Below, in pieces: positions 1 through 5,997 of a stretch of 8,621 nt of DNA. Under the pieces are notes generated by a model that saw only the letters and a list, made by a program, of their open reading frames with translations, was not told the origin of the DNA and did not search any database. Within the stretch, counting starts at the first letter, position 1, and every line of letters starts with the position of its first letter. The position numbers and the translations under genes are program-made. Source of the DNA: Candidatus Uhrbacteria bacterium (GTDB lineage: Bacteria > Patescibacteriota > Patescibacteriia > 2-12-FULL-60-25); contig WJLP01000031.1 of assembly GCA_014728435.1 (NCBI GenBank), forward strand, positions 1 through 8,621, in the 5' to 3' direction.

Positions 1-18
1 AAAATCAAAAGCTGGTAG
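1..18 (+). CDS. Possible 3' tail of an upstream gene (partial)
   Basis: The first codons in frame 1 read KIKSW and end in TAG at 16-18. This fits a gene tail because the palindromic repeat that follows also starts directly at the TAG stop of rbfA further on. A second reading in frame 3 stays open to TAA at 66-68 (ending in MAGLVA) but would run through the repeat. By the usual gene order the upstream gene would be infB (initiation factor IF-2), but six residues cannot show that. Confidence 0.2.
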   Translation, partial: KIKSW

Positions 19-20
19 CG

Positions 21-49
21 GATACCGCCAAAGGCGGTCAAGAGCTGAT
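21..49. repeat. Palindromic intergenic repeat, copy 1
   Basis: A 29-bp stretch is repeated identically at 453-481. Its core ACCGCC-AAA-GGCGGT is a perfect 6-bp stem with a 3-nt loop. The homology continues to the left as TAGCGG, where this copy lacks about 7 nt present in copy 2. There is no T-tract, so it is a poor intrinsic terminator. It looks like a small dispersed palindromic unit between genes. Confidence 0.75.
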
Positions 50-95
50 GGCCGGACTTGTAGCATAAGATGTTTTGTTGTAGGGTTCAGACGTT

Positions 96-443
96 ATGAC
101 AGATTATAATCAACGCAAAGAACACTTTAAGGATGCAATGGCCGATATCTTGGAACGCAAAGTTGAATTCCCATTGGGATCTTTGGTGACAGTGGTTGAT
201 GCCAAGCTCACCAATGATTTAAGATTTGCCAATACGGTGTTAAGCGTAATGCCCGTTGGCATGCAAGATGATGTTTTAAAGACCTTGGATGAGTTTAAGC
301 ATGATATCTTAAAAGAAATGGCCGGAACGCTTAAAATGCGCAGACTGCCCAAATTGCATTGGAGCTTTGACAATAGCCAGCAGATTGGTGCCGAGTTGAA
401 TGAATATATAGATGAACTTAAAGATGAGGGAAAACTCGACTAG
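96..443 (+). CDS. rbfA: Ribosome-binding factor A (RbfA)
   Basis: This 115-residue protein matches RbfA in length and layout. RbfA is a single type-II KH-fold protein that binds the 30S subunit and helps mature the 5' end of 16S rRNA, especially in the cold. Visible family features are the strand LGSLVTVVDAKLTNDLRFANTVLSV (residues 27-51), matching the 'vTvtdVevspDLrhAkVyvSv' signature, and MRRLPKLHWSFD (81-92), matching 'lrlRyvPeLhFv.D'. An acidic helix (103-115) ends it. The N-terminus lacks the usual arginine-rich 'RRVEKIN' opening and is slightly shortened. The ATG has only a weak AGGG about 10 nt upstream. The following gene, nrnA, is its classical neighbour, which supports the call. Confidence 0.9.
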   Translation: MTDYNQRKEHFKDAMADILERKVEFPLGSLVTVVDAKLTNDLRFANTVLSVMPVGMQDDVLKTLDEFKHDILKEMAGTLKMRRLPKLHWSFDNSQQIGAELNEYIDELKDEGKLD

Positions 444-452
444 CGGTTAGCT

Positions 453-481
453 GATACCGCCAAAGGCGGTCAAGAGCTGAT
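453..481. repeat. Palindromic intergenic repeat, copy 2
   Basis: Identical over 29 bp to 21-49, with the same ACCGCC-AAA-GGCGGT hairpin at 456-470. Here an outer inverted pair TTAGCT (447-452) and AGCTAA (482-487, sharing the trailing AGCT) encloses it, making a nested palindrome. The repeat unit begins at the TAG stop codon of rbfA (441-443). It sits in the spacer before nrnA. Confidence 0.75.
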
Positions 482-490
482 AGCTAATGG

Positions 491-548
491 TTGACATGAA
501 TCAGAAAAAGCTTTAAGCTAGACAATTGATTTAGATAATAAGATCAAT
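491..548 (+). promoter_or_regulatory. Candidate promoter region for nrnA
   Basis: A perfect TTGACA lies at 491-496, and 17 nt later comes TAAGCT (514-519), a weak -10 with 3 of 6 matches. A second -10-like GATAAT at 533-538 lies inside an inverted repeat ATTGAT (525-530)/ATCAAT (543-548). Neither is convincing alone. The AT-rich 164-nt gap after rbfA would suit a separate start, but read-through from the rbfA operon is equally possible. Confidence 0.35.
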
Positions 549-607
549 ACCTTTAGCAATTTTGGTTAATCATTTTTAAATCATGGTTAATTAAGGTTCT
601 GTGTTTT

Positions 608-1570
608 ATGGATTTTGACCTAATAATAAAGCGTCTTTATGACGTGCTTCGAGATAAGAAGCGCGTACTTTTGATTGGGCACCAAAAGCCGGACGGTGAT
701 GCGCTTGGTTCGACGAGCGCTTTTTACAGCTGGCTTAAACGCGATGGTAAAGACGCGGTTTTGTTTTGCAAGGATTTGCCGGCGAATCAATATAGGTATT
801 TGGATGCTTTTTTTGACTACACAAATGACGAGAATATTTTTAATAGTGAGTACGATGCGGTGATCGTATTTGATTCGGGTGATCTGGTTTACGCGGGCAT
901 AGCTGACTTTGTTGGAGCATTACCCGGCTCTCCTATTTTAGTAAATATAGACCATCACAAAACCAATCAGTTTTACGGAGATATAAATTTGGTTGATGTT
1001 GAGGCGACCTCGACTTGCGAGGTGGTGACCAGGTTTTTTGAAACCAATAGAGTGCTGATTGACTCGGCCATGGCCACATCGCTCATGACCGGGATTTTGA
1101 CGGATACTTCGCATTTTAGTAATGCGGCCACAACCGGCCGCGGCATGGAGATTGCCGGGCGCTTGGTCAGCTATGGCGCCAGAATAAACGAGGTGGCCAA
1201 CTTTTTGCTAAAAAACAAATCATTACCGATTCTAAAGCTTTGGGGTTTGGCGCTTGAGCGGTTGCAAAAAAACGAAAGCCAAGATTTGGCGGTAACGTAT
1301 ATTACAAATGAAGACTTTAAACGGCTGGGCGTAGAACCAAACGCGGTTGAAGGAATACCCAACTTTTTGCAAGCGGTTACCGGCAATGCGGAGGCCATAC
1401 TTGTATTGCATGACAAAGGGGACGGCACCATTAAGGCTTCGATGAGGTCGGTGAGCCGGGATGTCGCGGTAATCGCAAAGCTCTTTGGCGGAGGAGGGCA
1501 TAAACTCGCCGCAGGCTTTACGGTGGAGGGCGCTATCCGCGAGACGGCAACCGGATTTGAGGTTGTTTAA
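608..1570 (+). CDS. nrnA: DHH/DHHA1 phosphoesterase, NrnA-like oligoribonuclease / pAp phosphatase
   Basis: The 320-residue protein has the full NrnA layout. The N-terminal DHH domain shows motif I GHQKPDGDALGS (H25, D29, D31), motif II VFDSGD (D89), the name-giving DHH (115-117) and motif IV GILTDTSHF (D166). The C-terminal DHHA1 domain ends with the substrate-binding GGGGH (294-298). These are the Mn-binding and substrate residues of the family, so it should be active. NrnA proteins degrade 2-5-nt RNA (nanoRNA) and dephosphorylate pAp in the cytoplasm; the exact substrate here is inferred. Its place after rbfA matches the common infB-rbfA-nrnA order. truB, often next, is absent. The ATG has only a weak AAGG 11 nt upstream. 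Confidence 0.88.
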   Translation: MDFDLIIKRLYDVLRDKKRVLLIGHQKPDGDALGSTSAFYSWLKRDGKDAVLFCKDLPANQYRYLDAFFDYTNDENIFNSEYDAVIVFDSGDLVYAGIADFVGALPGSPILVNIDHHKTNQFYGDINLVDVEATSTCEVVTRFFETNRVLIDSAMATSLMTGILTDTSHFSNAATTGRGMEIAGRLVSYGARINEVANFLLKNKSLPILKLWGLALERLQKNESQDLAVTYITNEDFKRLGVEPNAVEGIPNFLQAVTGNAEAILVLHDKGDGTIKASMRSVSRDVAVIAKLFGGGGHKLAAGFTVEGAIRETATGFEVV

Positions 1571-1581
1571 CTCTTCCCCAA

Positions 1582-1606
1582 CCCTCCTGTTAAAATAAGA
1601 GGAGGG
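1582..1606 (+). terminator. Hairpin after nrnA, weak terminator or repeat
   Basis: CCCTCCT (1582-1588) pairs perfectly with AGGAGGG (1600-1606) across an 11-nt AT-rich loop, 11 nt after the nrnA stop. No T-tract follows, so intrinsic termination would be weak. It may instead belong to a dispersed CCCTCC...GGAGGG palindrome family; a related double hairpin lies at 7337-7394. Confidence 0.4.
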
Positions 1607-1616
1607 AGCCGCTTAA

Positions 1617-1643
1617 TTAGCACTCCTAGCATTTGACTGCTAA
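1617..1643 (+). promoter_or_regulatory. CIRCE operator (HrcA binding site) of clpP
   Basis: The sequence reads TTAGCACTC, nine spacer bases, then GACTGCTAA. The CIRCE consensus is TTAGCACTC-N9-GAGTGCTAA, so the left arm is perfect, the spacer length exact, and the right arm differs at one base (C for G at 1637). It overlaps the -35 box of the clpP promoter, which is a usual place for a repressor site. Known biology: HrcA binds CIRCE to repress groE, dnaK and, in some bacteria, clp genes, with relief on heat shock. HrcA itself is not in this window. Confidence 0.88.
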
Positions 1644-1661
1644 GCGAGTATAGCTTATGCT
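1633..1661 (+). promoter_or_regulatory. clpP promoter
   Basis: TTGACT (1633-1638, 5 of 6) and TATGCT (1656-1661, 4 of 6) are spaced by exactly 17 nt. The -35 box and part of the spacer lie in the right arm of the CIRCE element. Transcription would start near 1668, giving a leader of about 115 nt that holds two or three small palindromes. Confidence 0.6.
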
Positions 1662-1714
1662 TTGAGAACTGATACGTTAATAACTAACTTAATTTACAAT
1701 CAAATTTAACCAAA

Positions 1715-1768
1715 TTCGAAGTTCGTTGTTCGAAATTCTGCGCCATAGGCGCATCCGCCTCTGGCGGA
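1715..1768. repeat. Cluster of small palindromes in the clpP leader
   Basis: Three elements follow one another: TTCGAA (1715-1720) and TTCGAA (1729-1734) around an 8-nt gap; GCGCC-ATA-GGCGC (1740-1752); and TCCGCC-TCT-GGCGGA (1754-1768). The last two share the 'CGCC-three bases-GGCG' build of the repeats at 21-49 and 453-481. The final hairpin ends 15 nt before the clpP ATG, so in the mRNA it lies just upstream of the ribosome-binding region. Confidence 0.65.
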
Positions 1769-1783
1769 GATGTTCAAGAGTAT

Positions 1784-2395
1784 ATGAATCCCTACGAAAT
1801 AAAATCCCAAGCGCCGCAAGATTTTTTAATACCCACGGTGATTGAAAAATCGCATGACGGCGAGCGGGCGTATGATATTTATTCGCGCTTGCTAAAAGAC
1901 CGCATCATCATGTTGGGCACTCCCATCAGCGATGAAATCGCCAATATCGTGATCGCGCAGATGTTATTTTTGGAAAGCCAAGATAAGAATAAAGACATTA
2001 AGCTTTACGTGAACTCACCGGGCGGTTCGGTGACGGCCGGACTCGCGATTTATGACACTATGCAACATATTGGCTGTGACGTGAGCACTATTTGCACAGG
2101 CCTCGCCGCTTCCATGGGCGCGGTACTTTTGGCCGGCGGCGCGCCGGACAAGCGTTTTGCCTTGCCCAATTCGGAGATAATGATTCACCAAGTTTTAGGC
2201 GGAGTTGAGGGCCAGGCAACCGATATTAAGATTCACGCTGAAAGAATTTTGAAGACAAAAGATCAGCTGAATAAAATTTTGGCCAAGCATACCGGCAAGC
2301 CGCTTAAGACTTTGGAGAAAGATACGGACAGAGATAATTTTATGGATCCTAAAGCGGCCAAAGCGTATGGCTTGATTGATAAGGTGTTGGAGTAA
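1784..2395 (+). CDS. clpP: ATP-dependent Clp protease proteolytic subunit ClpP
   Basis: This 203-residue serine peptidase (family S14) is a clear ClpP. The Ser-His-Asp triad is S110 (GLAASMGA), H135 (IMIHQ) and D184 (DRDNFMD). Its spacing of 25 and 49 residues equals that of E. coli ClpP. The oxyanion/strand motif VNSPGGSVTAGLAIYDTM covers 76-93. ClpP forms two stacked heptamer rings in the cytoplasm and degrades proteins fed by ClpX or ClpA/C, none of which is in the window. The conserved core begins at LIPTVIE (15), preceded by 14 residues that may be a short propeptide; no in-frame start exists at the core. The Shine-Dalgarno is weak (AAGAG at 1776-1780). A CIRCE-overlapped promoter precedes it, so heat-shock control by HrcA is likely. 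Confidence 0.97.
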   Translation: MNPYEIKSQAPQDFLIPTVIEKSHDGERAYDIYSRLLKDRIIMLGTPISDEIANIVIAQMLFLESQDKNKDIKLYVNSPGGSVTAGLAIYDTMQHIGCDVSTICTGLAASMGAVLLAGGAPDKRFALPNSEIMIHQVLGGVEGQATDIKIHAERILKTKDQLNKILAKHTGKPLKTLEKDTDRDNFMDPKAAKAYGLIDKVLE

Positions 2396-2402
2396 TTGTT
2401 TG

Positions 2403-2440
2403 AACCCTCCTGGCAGAGCCATCCGGGCGGAGCTTTGATT
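2403..2440 (+). terminator. Possible weak terminator after clpP
   Basis: Eight nt after the clpP stop, CTCC (2407-2410) can pair with GGAG around a GC-rich interior and is followed by CTTTGATTTT. The stem is poor. The first ten bases, AACCCTCCTG, also occur at 1580-1589 after nrnA. The much stronger hairpin at 2576-2598 is the likelier stop point. Confidence 0.2.
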
Positions 2441-2575
2441 TTCGCTCAGGTTATCGCTCAATTATTAGCAGGATTATTATTTTCTAAAGTCGGTAATCAA
2501 TAATAAGCGAGTATAAGCGATGAATAGTCGGTTTGAAAAACATGGTTAGACAATAAAGAAAAAAATCAAAAATCC

Positions 2576-2598
2576 CCCGTCGAGCTCAGCTCGACGGG
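2576..2598. terminator. Bidirectional intrinsic terminator between clpP and gyrA
   Basis: CCCGTCGAGC (2576-2585) and GCTCGACGGG (2589-2598) form a perfect 10-bp GC-rich stem with a 3-nt loop. On the minus strand (gyrA transcript) the hairpin is followed by ATTTTTGATTTTTTT, a long U-tract. On the plus strand it is followed by AGGTTTTG, a short one. It therefore ends the gyrA operon strongly and clpP reasonably. Confidence 0.88.
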
Positions 2599-2663
2599 AG
2601 GTTTTGTATAAATAATAATCGTGTTAATCCTTGATTGTTAATCCGGGTACATCAGGGTCGGTT

Positions 2664-5162
2664 TTAGGTGTTCTTGTCTTCATCGTCGAGGCCTACGAAT
2701 GTGACGGATGAAACTCCATCGTCGGCATCTTTGAGGCGCATGAGGCGGACGCCTTGGGTATCACGGCCCAAAACGGGTACGTTGGCGTAAGTTTGGCGGA
2801 TAACGACGCCTTTTTTGCTGATCATCATGAGGTCGCTTGTTTCATCGGCCGGGGCGACGAAGGCGGCCGCCACTTTGCCGGTTTTGGCGGTGACCTTCAT
2901 GGCGCGCACACCGGAGCCGCCGCGATTTTGCACTTTGAATTCCTTAATGTTGGTCTGTTTGCCCATGCCTTTTTCGGAGAGGGTGAACAAAGTGAATTTA
3001 CCTTTTTTGGCTTCGGCGGAGTTTATAATATCCATGCCCACGACTCTGTCGTCTTTCTTGAGTTTAATGCCGCGTACACCGGCCGCGGCGCGGCCCATGG
3101 GGCGCACATCGGATTCTTCGAAGCGGATGGATTGGCCGTTTTGCGTAACGATGGAGACTTCATCTTTGCCTGTTGTGGGCTTAACCCATTCCAAGTCGTC
3201 GCCCTCGTGGAGCTTGATGGCGATTAAGCCGCTGCGACGCACGTTTTTGAAATCTTCCAGCGGAACTTTTTTAATGGTTCCTTGCGATGTAACCATCATC
3301 ATGAACTTCATGCCTTCAACGTCGGTGAAGGGCAAGGCCTTGGCCACGCGCTCACCCGGAGCCAGTTGGAGAAAGTTGACTATGGCTTGGCCTTTGGCCG
3401 TGCGCGAACCTTGCGGAACTTCGTACGCTTTGAGCTGGAAGACGCGGCCGCGCGACGTGAAGAAGAGCAAGTCGGAATGCGTGCGGGTTGAGAAGAGTTG
3501 GAAGACTTCGTCTTGTTCTTTGGTGGAAAGGCCGGCCACACCTTTACCGCCGCGGCCTTGTGTGCGGAAGGTGTCGGGAGGCAAACGCTTGATATAGCCG
3601 TCGCGGGTAAGCATGACGATAGCGGTTTCATCCGGGACGAGGTCTGCCATGCTAAAATCGCCAACAGGGTGCGGAATGACTTTGGTGCGGCGCTCGTCGC
3701 CATACTTTTCTTTTAGTTCTTGCACTTCGTCTTTGATGATGCCAAGCATTTTTTTGATGGATTTCAGGATGGATTCGAGTTCTTTGATAAGCGCGAGTTT
3801 TTCTTGATACTCTTGCTCAACTTTTAAGCGCTCCAGGTTGGCGAGCTGTTGCAATCGCATTTCCAAAATAGCGGTAGATTGCGCCTCGGAGAGCTTAAAT
3901 TTCTTCATGAGGTTTGTGCGCGCAACATCTTTGTCTTTAGACTTTTTAATGGTTTCGATAACCTGGTTGATTTTAAGAAGCGCGATGCGCAAACCTTCGA
4001 GTATGTGCGCGCGGTCTTTGGCTTTGTTTAGATCGAACTCGGTGCGGCGGCGGACCACTTCCTTGCGGTGATTAACGTATTCGGTGAGAATGTCTTTGAG
4101 AGTTAAAACGCGGGGCTGGATACCGCCTTCCACGAGTGCCAGCATGTTGACGTGGAAAGTTTCTTGCAAAGATGTCATCTTAAACAATTGATTCAAGACT
4201 TTTTTGGGATAAGCGTCTTTTTTAAGGTCGATGACAATGCGGATACCTTCTTTATTGGATTCATCGCTTAAGCCTTTGATGCCTTCGATTTTCTTTTCTT
4301 GTACAAGCGTGGCGATTTTTTCCAAGAGCGTGGACTTGTTGACCGCGTATGGGATTTCGGTGACGAGGATGCGGAACTGGCCGGCTTTGGTTTCTTGGAT
4401 GTCTGTGGCGGCGCGCATTACTATACCGCCTTTGCCGGTGGCATAAGCTTGCTTGATTTCGTTTTTATCGTAAATGATGCCGCCCGTGGGAAAATCCGGC
4501 CCGGGGATGAGTTTGATTAGATTATCGACGGGTATTTCGGGGTCGTCGATAATGGCCGTTATGCCGTCGCAGAGTTCGCTTAAGTTGTGAGGCGGAATGT
4601 TTGTGGCCATGCCCACGGCAATGCCCAAGGTGCCGTTTAATAAAAGATTGGGAAGCTTGGCGGGCAAAACGGTTGGTTCTTTTTTGGAGCCGTCAAAGTT
4701 GGGAGCAAAATCAACCGTTTGCTTTTCGATGTCGTAGAGCAATTCCTCGGCGATGGCCGCGAGCTTGGCCTCGGTGTACCTGTAGGCCGCGGGCGGGTCG
4801 CCGTCGACAGAGCCAAAGTTACCCTGGCCCTTAACCAGCATGTAGCGCATGGAAAAGTCTTGAGCCATGCGCACCATGGCGTCATAAACCGCGGAGTCGC
4901 CGTGCGGGTGGAAATCACCTATAACACGGCCGACGACCGTGGCCGACTTGCGGAATTTTGCACCGGCCTTTAGCCCCTCCTGCCACATGGCATAGAGGAT
5001 ACGGCGGTGAACGGGTTTCATTCCGTCGCGTACATCGGGCAGCGCGCGGGTTATGATAACGGACATCGCGTAATCCAAATAACAGCTCCGCATTTCTTCG
5101 GAGAGGGATTGCGGAATCACATTGCCGATTCCGTATTCTTCTTTTGGTGCTTGATCTGCCAT
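2664..5162 (-). CDS. gyrA: DNA gyrase subunit A
   Basis: A complete 832-residue type IIA topoisomerase subunit. The breakage-reunion domain opens with YLDYAMSVIITRALPDVRDGMKPVHRRILYAM (28-59). The catalytic tyrosine is Y129 in AAYRYTEAKL. The quinolone-determining region HPHGDSAVYDAM has S90 and D94, equivalent to E. coli S83 and D87, so both sensitive residues are present. The long coiled-coil arm spans about 365-490. The gyrA box at 535-541 reads QGRGGKG against the canonical QRRGGKG, which marks gyrase rather than ParC. About 290 residues follow, enough for the DNA-wrapping six-bladed C-terminal domain. With GyrB it introduces negative supercoils; gyrB is not here. An AT-rich 79-nt gap separates it from the membrane-protein gene, so it may share the promoter at 6668-6696. 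The ATG lacks a clear Shine-Dalgarno. Confidence 0.97.
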   Translation of the reverse strand: MADQAPKEEYGIGNVIPQSLSEEMRSCYLDYAMSVIITRALPDVRDGMKPVHRRILYAMWQEGLKAGAKFRKSATVVGRVIGDFHPHGDSAVYDAMVRMAQDFSMRYMLVKGQGNFGSVDGDPPAAYRYTEAKLAAIAEELLYDIEKQTVDFAPNFDGSKKEPTVLPAKLPNLLLNGTLGIAVGMATNIPPHNLSELCDGITAIIDDPEIPVDNLIKLIPGPDFPTGGIIYDKNEIKQAYATGKGGIVMRAATDIQETKAGQFRILVTEIPYAVNKSTLLEKIATLVQEKKIEGIKGLSDESNKEGIRIVIDLKKDAYPKKVLNQLFKMTSLQETFHVNMLALVEGGIQPRVLTLKDILTEYVNHRKEVVRRRTEFDLNKAKDRAHILEGLRIALLKINQVIETIKKSKDKDVARTNLMKKFKLSEAQSTAILEMRLQQLANLERLKVEQEYQEKLALIKELESILKSIKKMLGIIKDEVQELKEKYGDERRTKVIPHPVGDFSMADLVPDETAIVMLTRDGYIKRLPPDTFRTQGRGGKGVAGLSTKEQDEVFQLFSTRTHSDLLFFTSRGRVFQLKAYEVPQGSRTAKGQAIVNFLQLAPGERVAKALPFTDVEGMKFMMMVTSQGTIKKVPLEDFKNVRRSGLIAIKLHEGDDLEWVKPTTGKDEVSIVTQNGQSIRFEESDVRPMGRAAAGVRGIKLKKDDRVVGMDIINSAEAKKGKFTLFTLSEKGMGKQTNIKEFKVQNRGGSGVRAMKVTAKTGKVAAAFVAPADETSDLMMISKKGVVIRQTYANVPVLGRDTQGVRLMRLKDADDGVSSVTFVGLDDEDKNT

Positions 5163-5241
5163 AACTTACAGTTAAATAATAATTTATAAATAACAAAGTG
5201 ATTTGTATTGATTTTCTTTATTTTTTGTTATTCGTTATTTG

Positions 5242-5856
5242 CTAATTAGAGTTAAGTGTATCGATTGAAATTCCGGGTGAGAGTTCGAATTTTTCGGAAT
5301 TATCTTTATCGGTATCATCTCCGGGTTGGAAGAGGTCTGATCTAACATCAGAGCCGGTGGAAGAAGCGGAGCGCGTGCCGGACGCGGCTGAGGCGGATGC
5401 ACCGGAAGCGGCTTGAAACTCTTGAGCCTGTTGTTGGAATTCGAGCAAGTTTTGCTCTTGCAGAGCGTCGATTTCTTCGACCATTTTGCCGATATTTTGA
5501 TCTAGCGATTGTTTAAGCTCCCCGTAATCCATTGCCTCTTCGGCGAGGCTGTCGGTCTGGATGGCACCGGCAATGCTTTGCCTCATAGTGTAAAGCCAGC
5601 CGATGGTTATAGCCAAGACACAGACCAGCACTCCGGTCCACAGCGAAAAGCGCTGAACCGTATCCACGGGCCGGCGTTCGGCCGCGTGGGCCAAAATGAG
5701 CTGCCGCTTTTCTTCGGCCGAGAGAATGCGAGGGCGCTCAACGGAAGATGAGGCGCCAGACGCGGCTTTTGAGACGCGCTTGGCCGGAGCTTTGCGGGCT
5801 CGTTTGGGAGCGCCGCTTTTAGCCTCTTCGGTTGTTGCGGTTTTTTTACGGGGCAT
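5242..5856 (-). CDS. Single-pass membrane protein with basic N-terminal tail, function unknown
   Basis: I do not recognise this protein. From the ATG at 5856 it has 204 residues. Residues 1-35 are rich in K, R, A and P (PRKKTATT, KRARKAPAKR), resembling histone-H1-like or other nucleic-acid-binding tails. A basic segment precedes one transmembrane helix at about 70-91 (LWTGVLVCVLAITIGWLYTM). Residues 110-147 look like a coiled coil (LKQSLDQNIGKMVEEIDALQ), then comes an Ala/Ser/Gly low-complexity stretch and an acidic C-terminus. By the positive-inside rule the basic tail is cytoplasmic and the coiled coil outside. A GGAGG lies only 2 nt before the ATG, which is too close to be ideal; an in-frame TTG at 5865 would add 3 residues. 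It lies between the MBL-fold gene and gyrA, probably co-transcribed. Confidence 0.7.
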   Translation of the reverse strand: MPRKKTATTEEAKSGAPKRARKAPAKRVSKAASGASSSVERPRILSAEEKRQLILAHAAERRPVDTVQRFSLWTGVLVCVLAITIGWLYTMRQSIAGAIQTDSLAEEAMDYGELKQSLDQNIGKMVEEIDALQEQNLLEFQQQAQEFQAASGASASAASGTRSASSTGSDVRSDLFQPGDDTDKDNSEKFELSPGISIDTLNSN

Positions 5857-5873
5857 ATCCTCCAACTAAGTTA

Positions 5874-5984
5874 CAAGTCCATCATATTCATTACACTTTG
5901 CGTAAAGCTTTGTGCAGTAGGCTCGGCCCGTCAAGCTTTTTGGATCGCGTATAACGCGATGGACTTGAAAGGCTTTTAGCTTGA
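5874..5984 (-). other. Candidate structured leader RNA upstream of the membrane-protein gene
   Basis: On the transcribed strand, CAAGTCCATC and GATGGACTTG form a perfect 10-bp inverted repeat (plus coordinates 5958-5967 and 5874-5883). Between them a hairpin ATCGCG-TTATA-CGCGAT (5944-5960) shares three bases with the long helix, and a further 7-bp pair TCAAGCT/AGCTTGA (5978-5984 with 5931-5937) encloses that hairpin. The helices partly exclude each other, as in attenuators and riboswitches. I match it to no known RNA family. Confidence 0.3.
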
Positions 5985-5997
5985 TAGACAATTTGAG

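Noticed and set aside
3..68. Frame 3 reading NQKLVADTAKGGQELMAGLVA ending at 66-68 as an upstream gene tail.
   Set aside because: Most of it is the 29-bp palindromic repeat that is non-coding at 453-481, so coding in this frame is less likely than the frame ending at 16-18.
2815..3597. 260-codon open frame on the plus strand opposite gyrA.
   Set aside because: It lies fully antisense to the conserved C-terminal half of gyrA and its translation resembles no protein; it is a codon-bias shadow.
5163..5241. Separate gyrA promoter in the AT-rich spacer (TATAAA on the minus strand).
   Set aside because: The only -35 at a suitable distance matches the consensus at about 3 of 6 positions; in such AT-rich DNA this is expected by chance.
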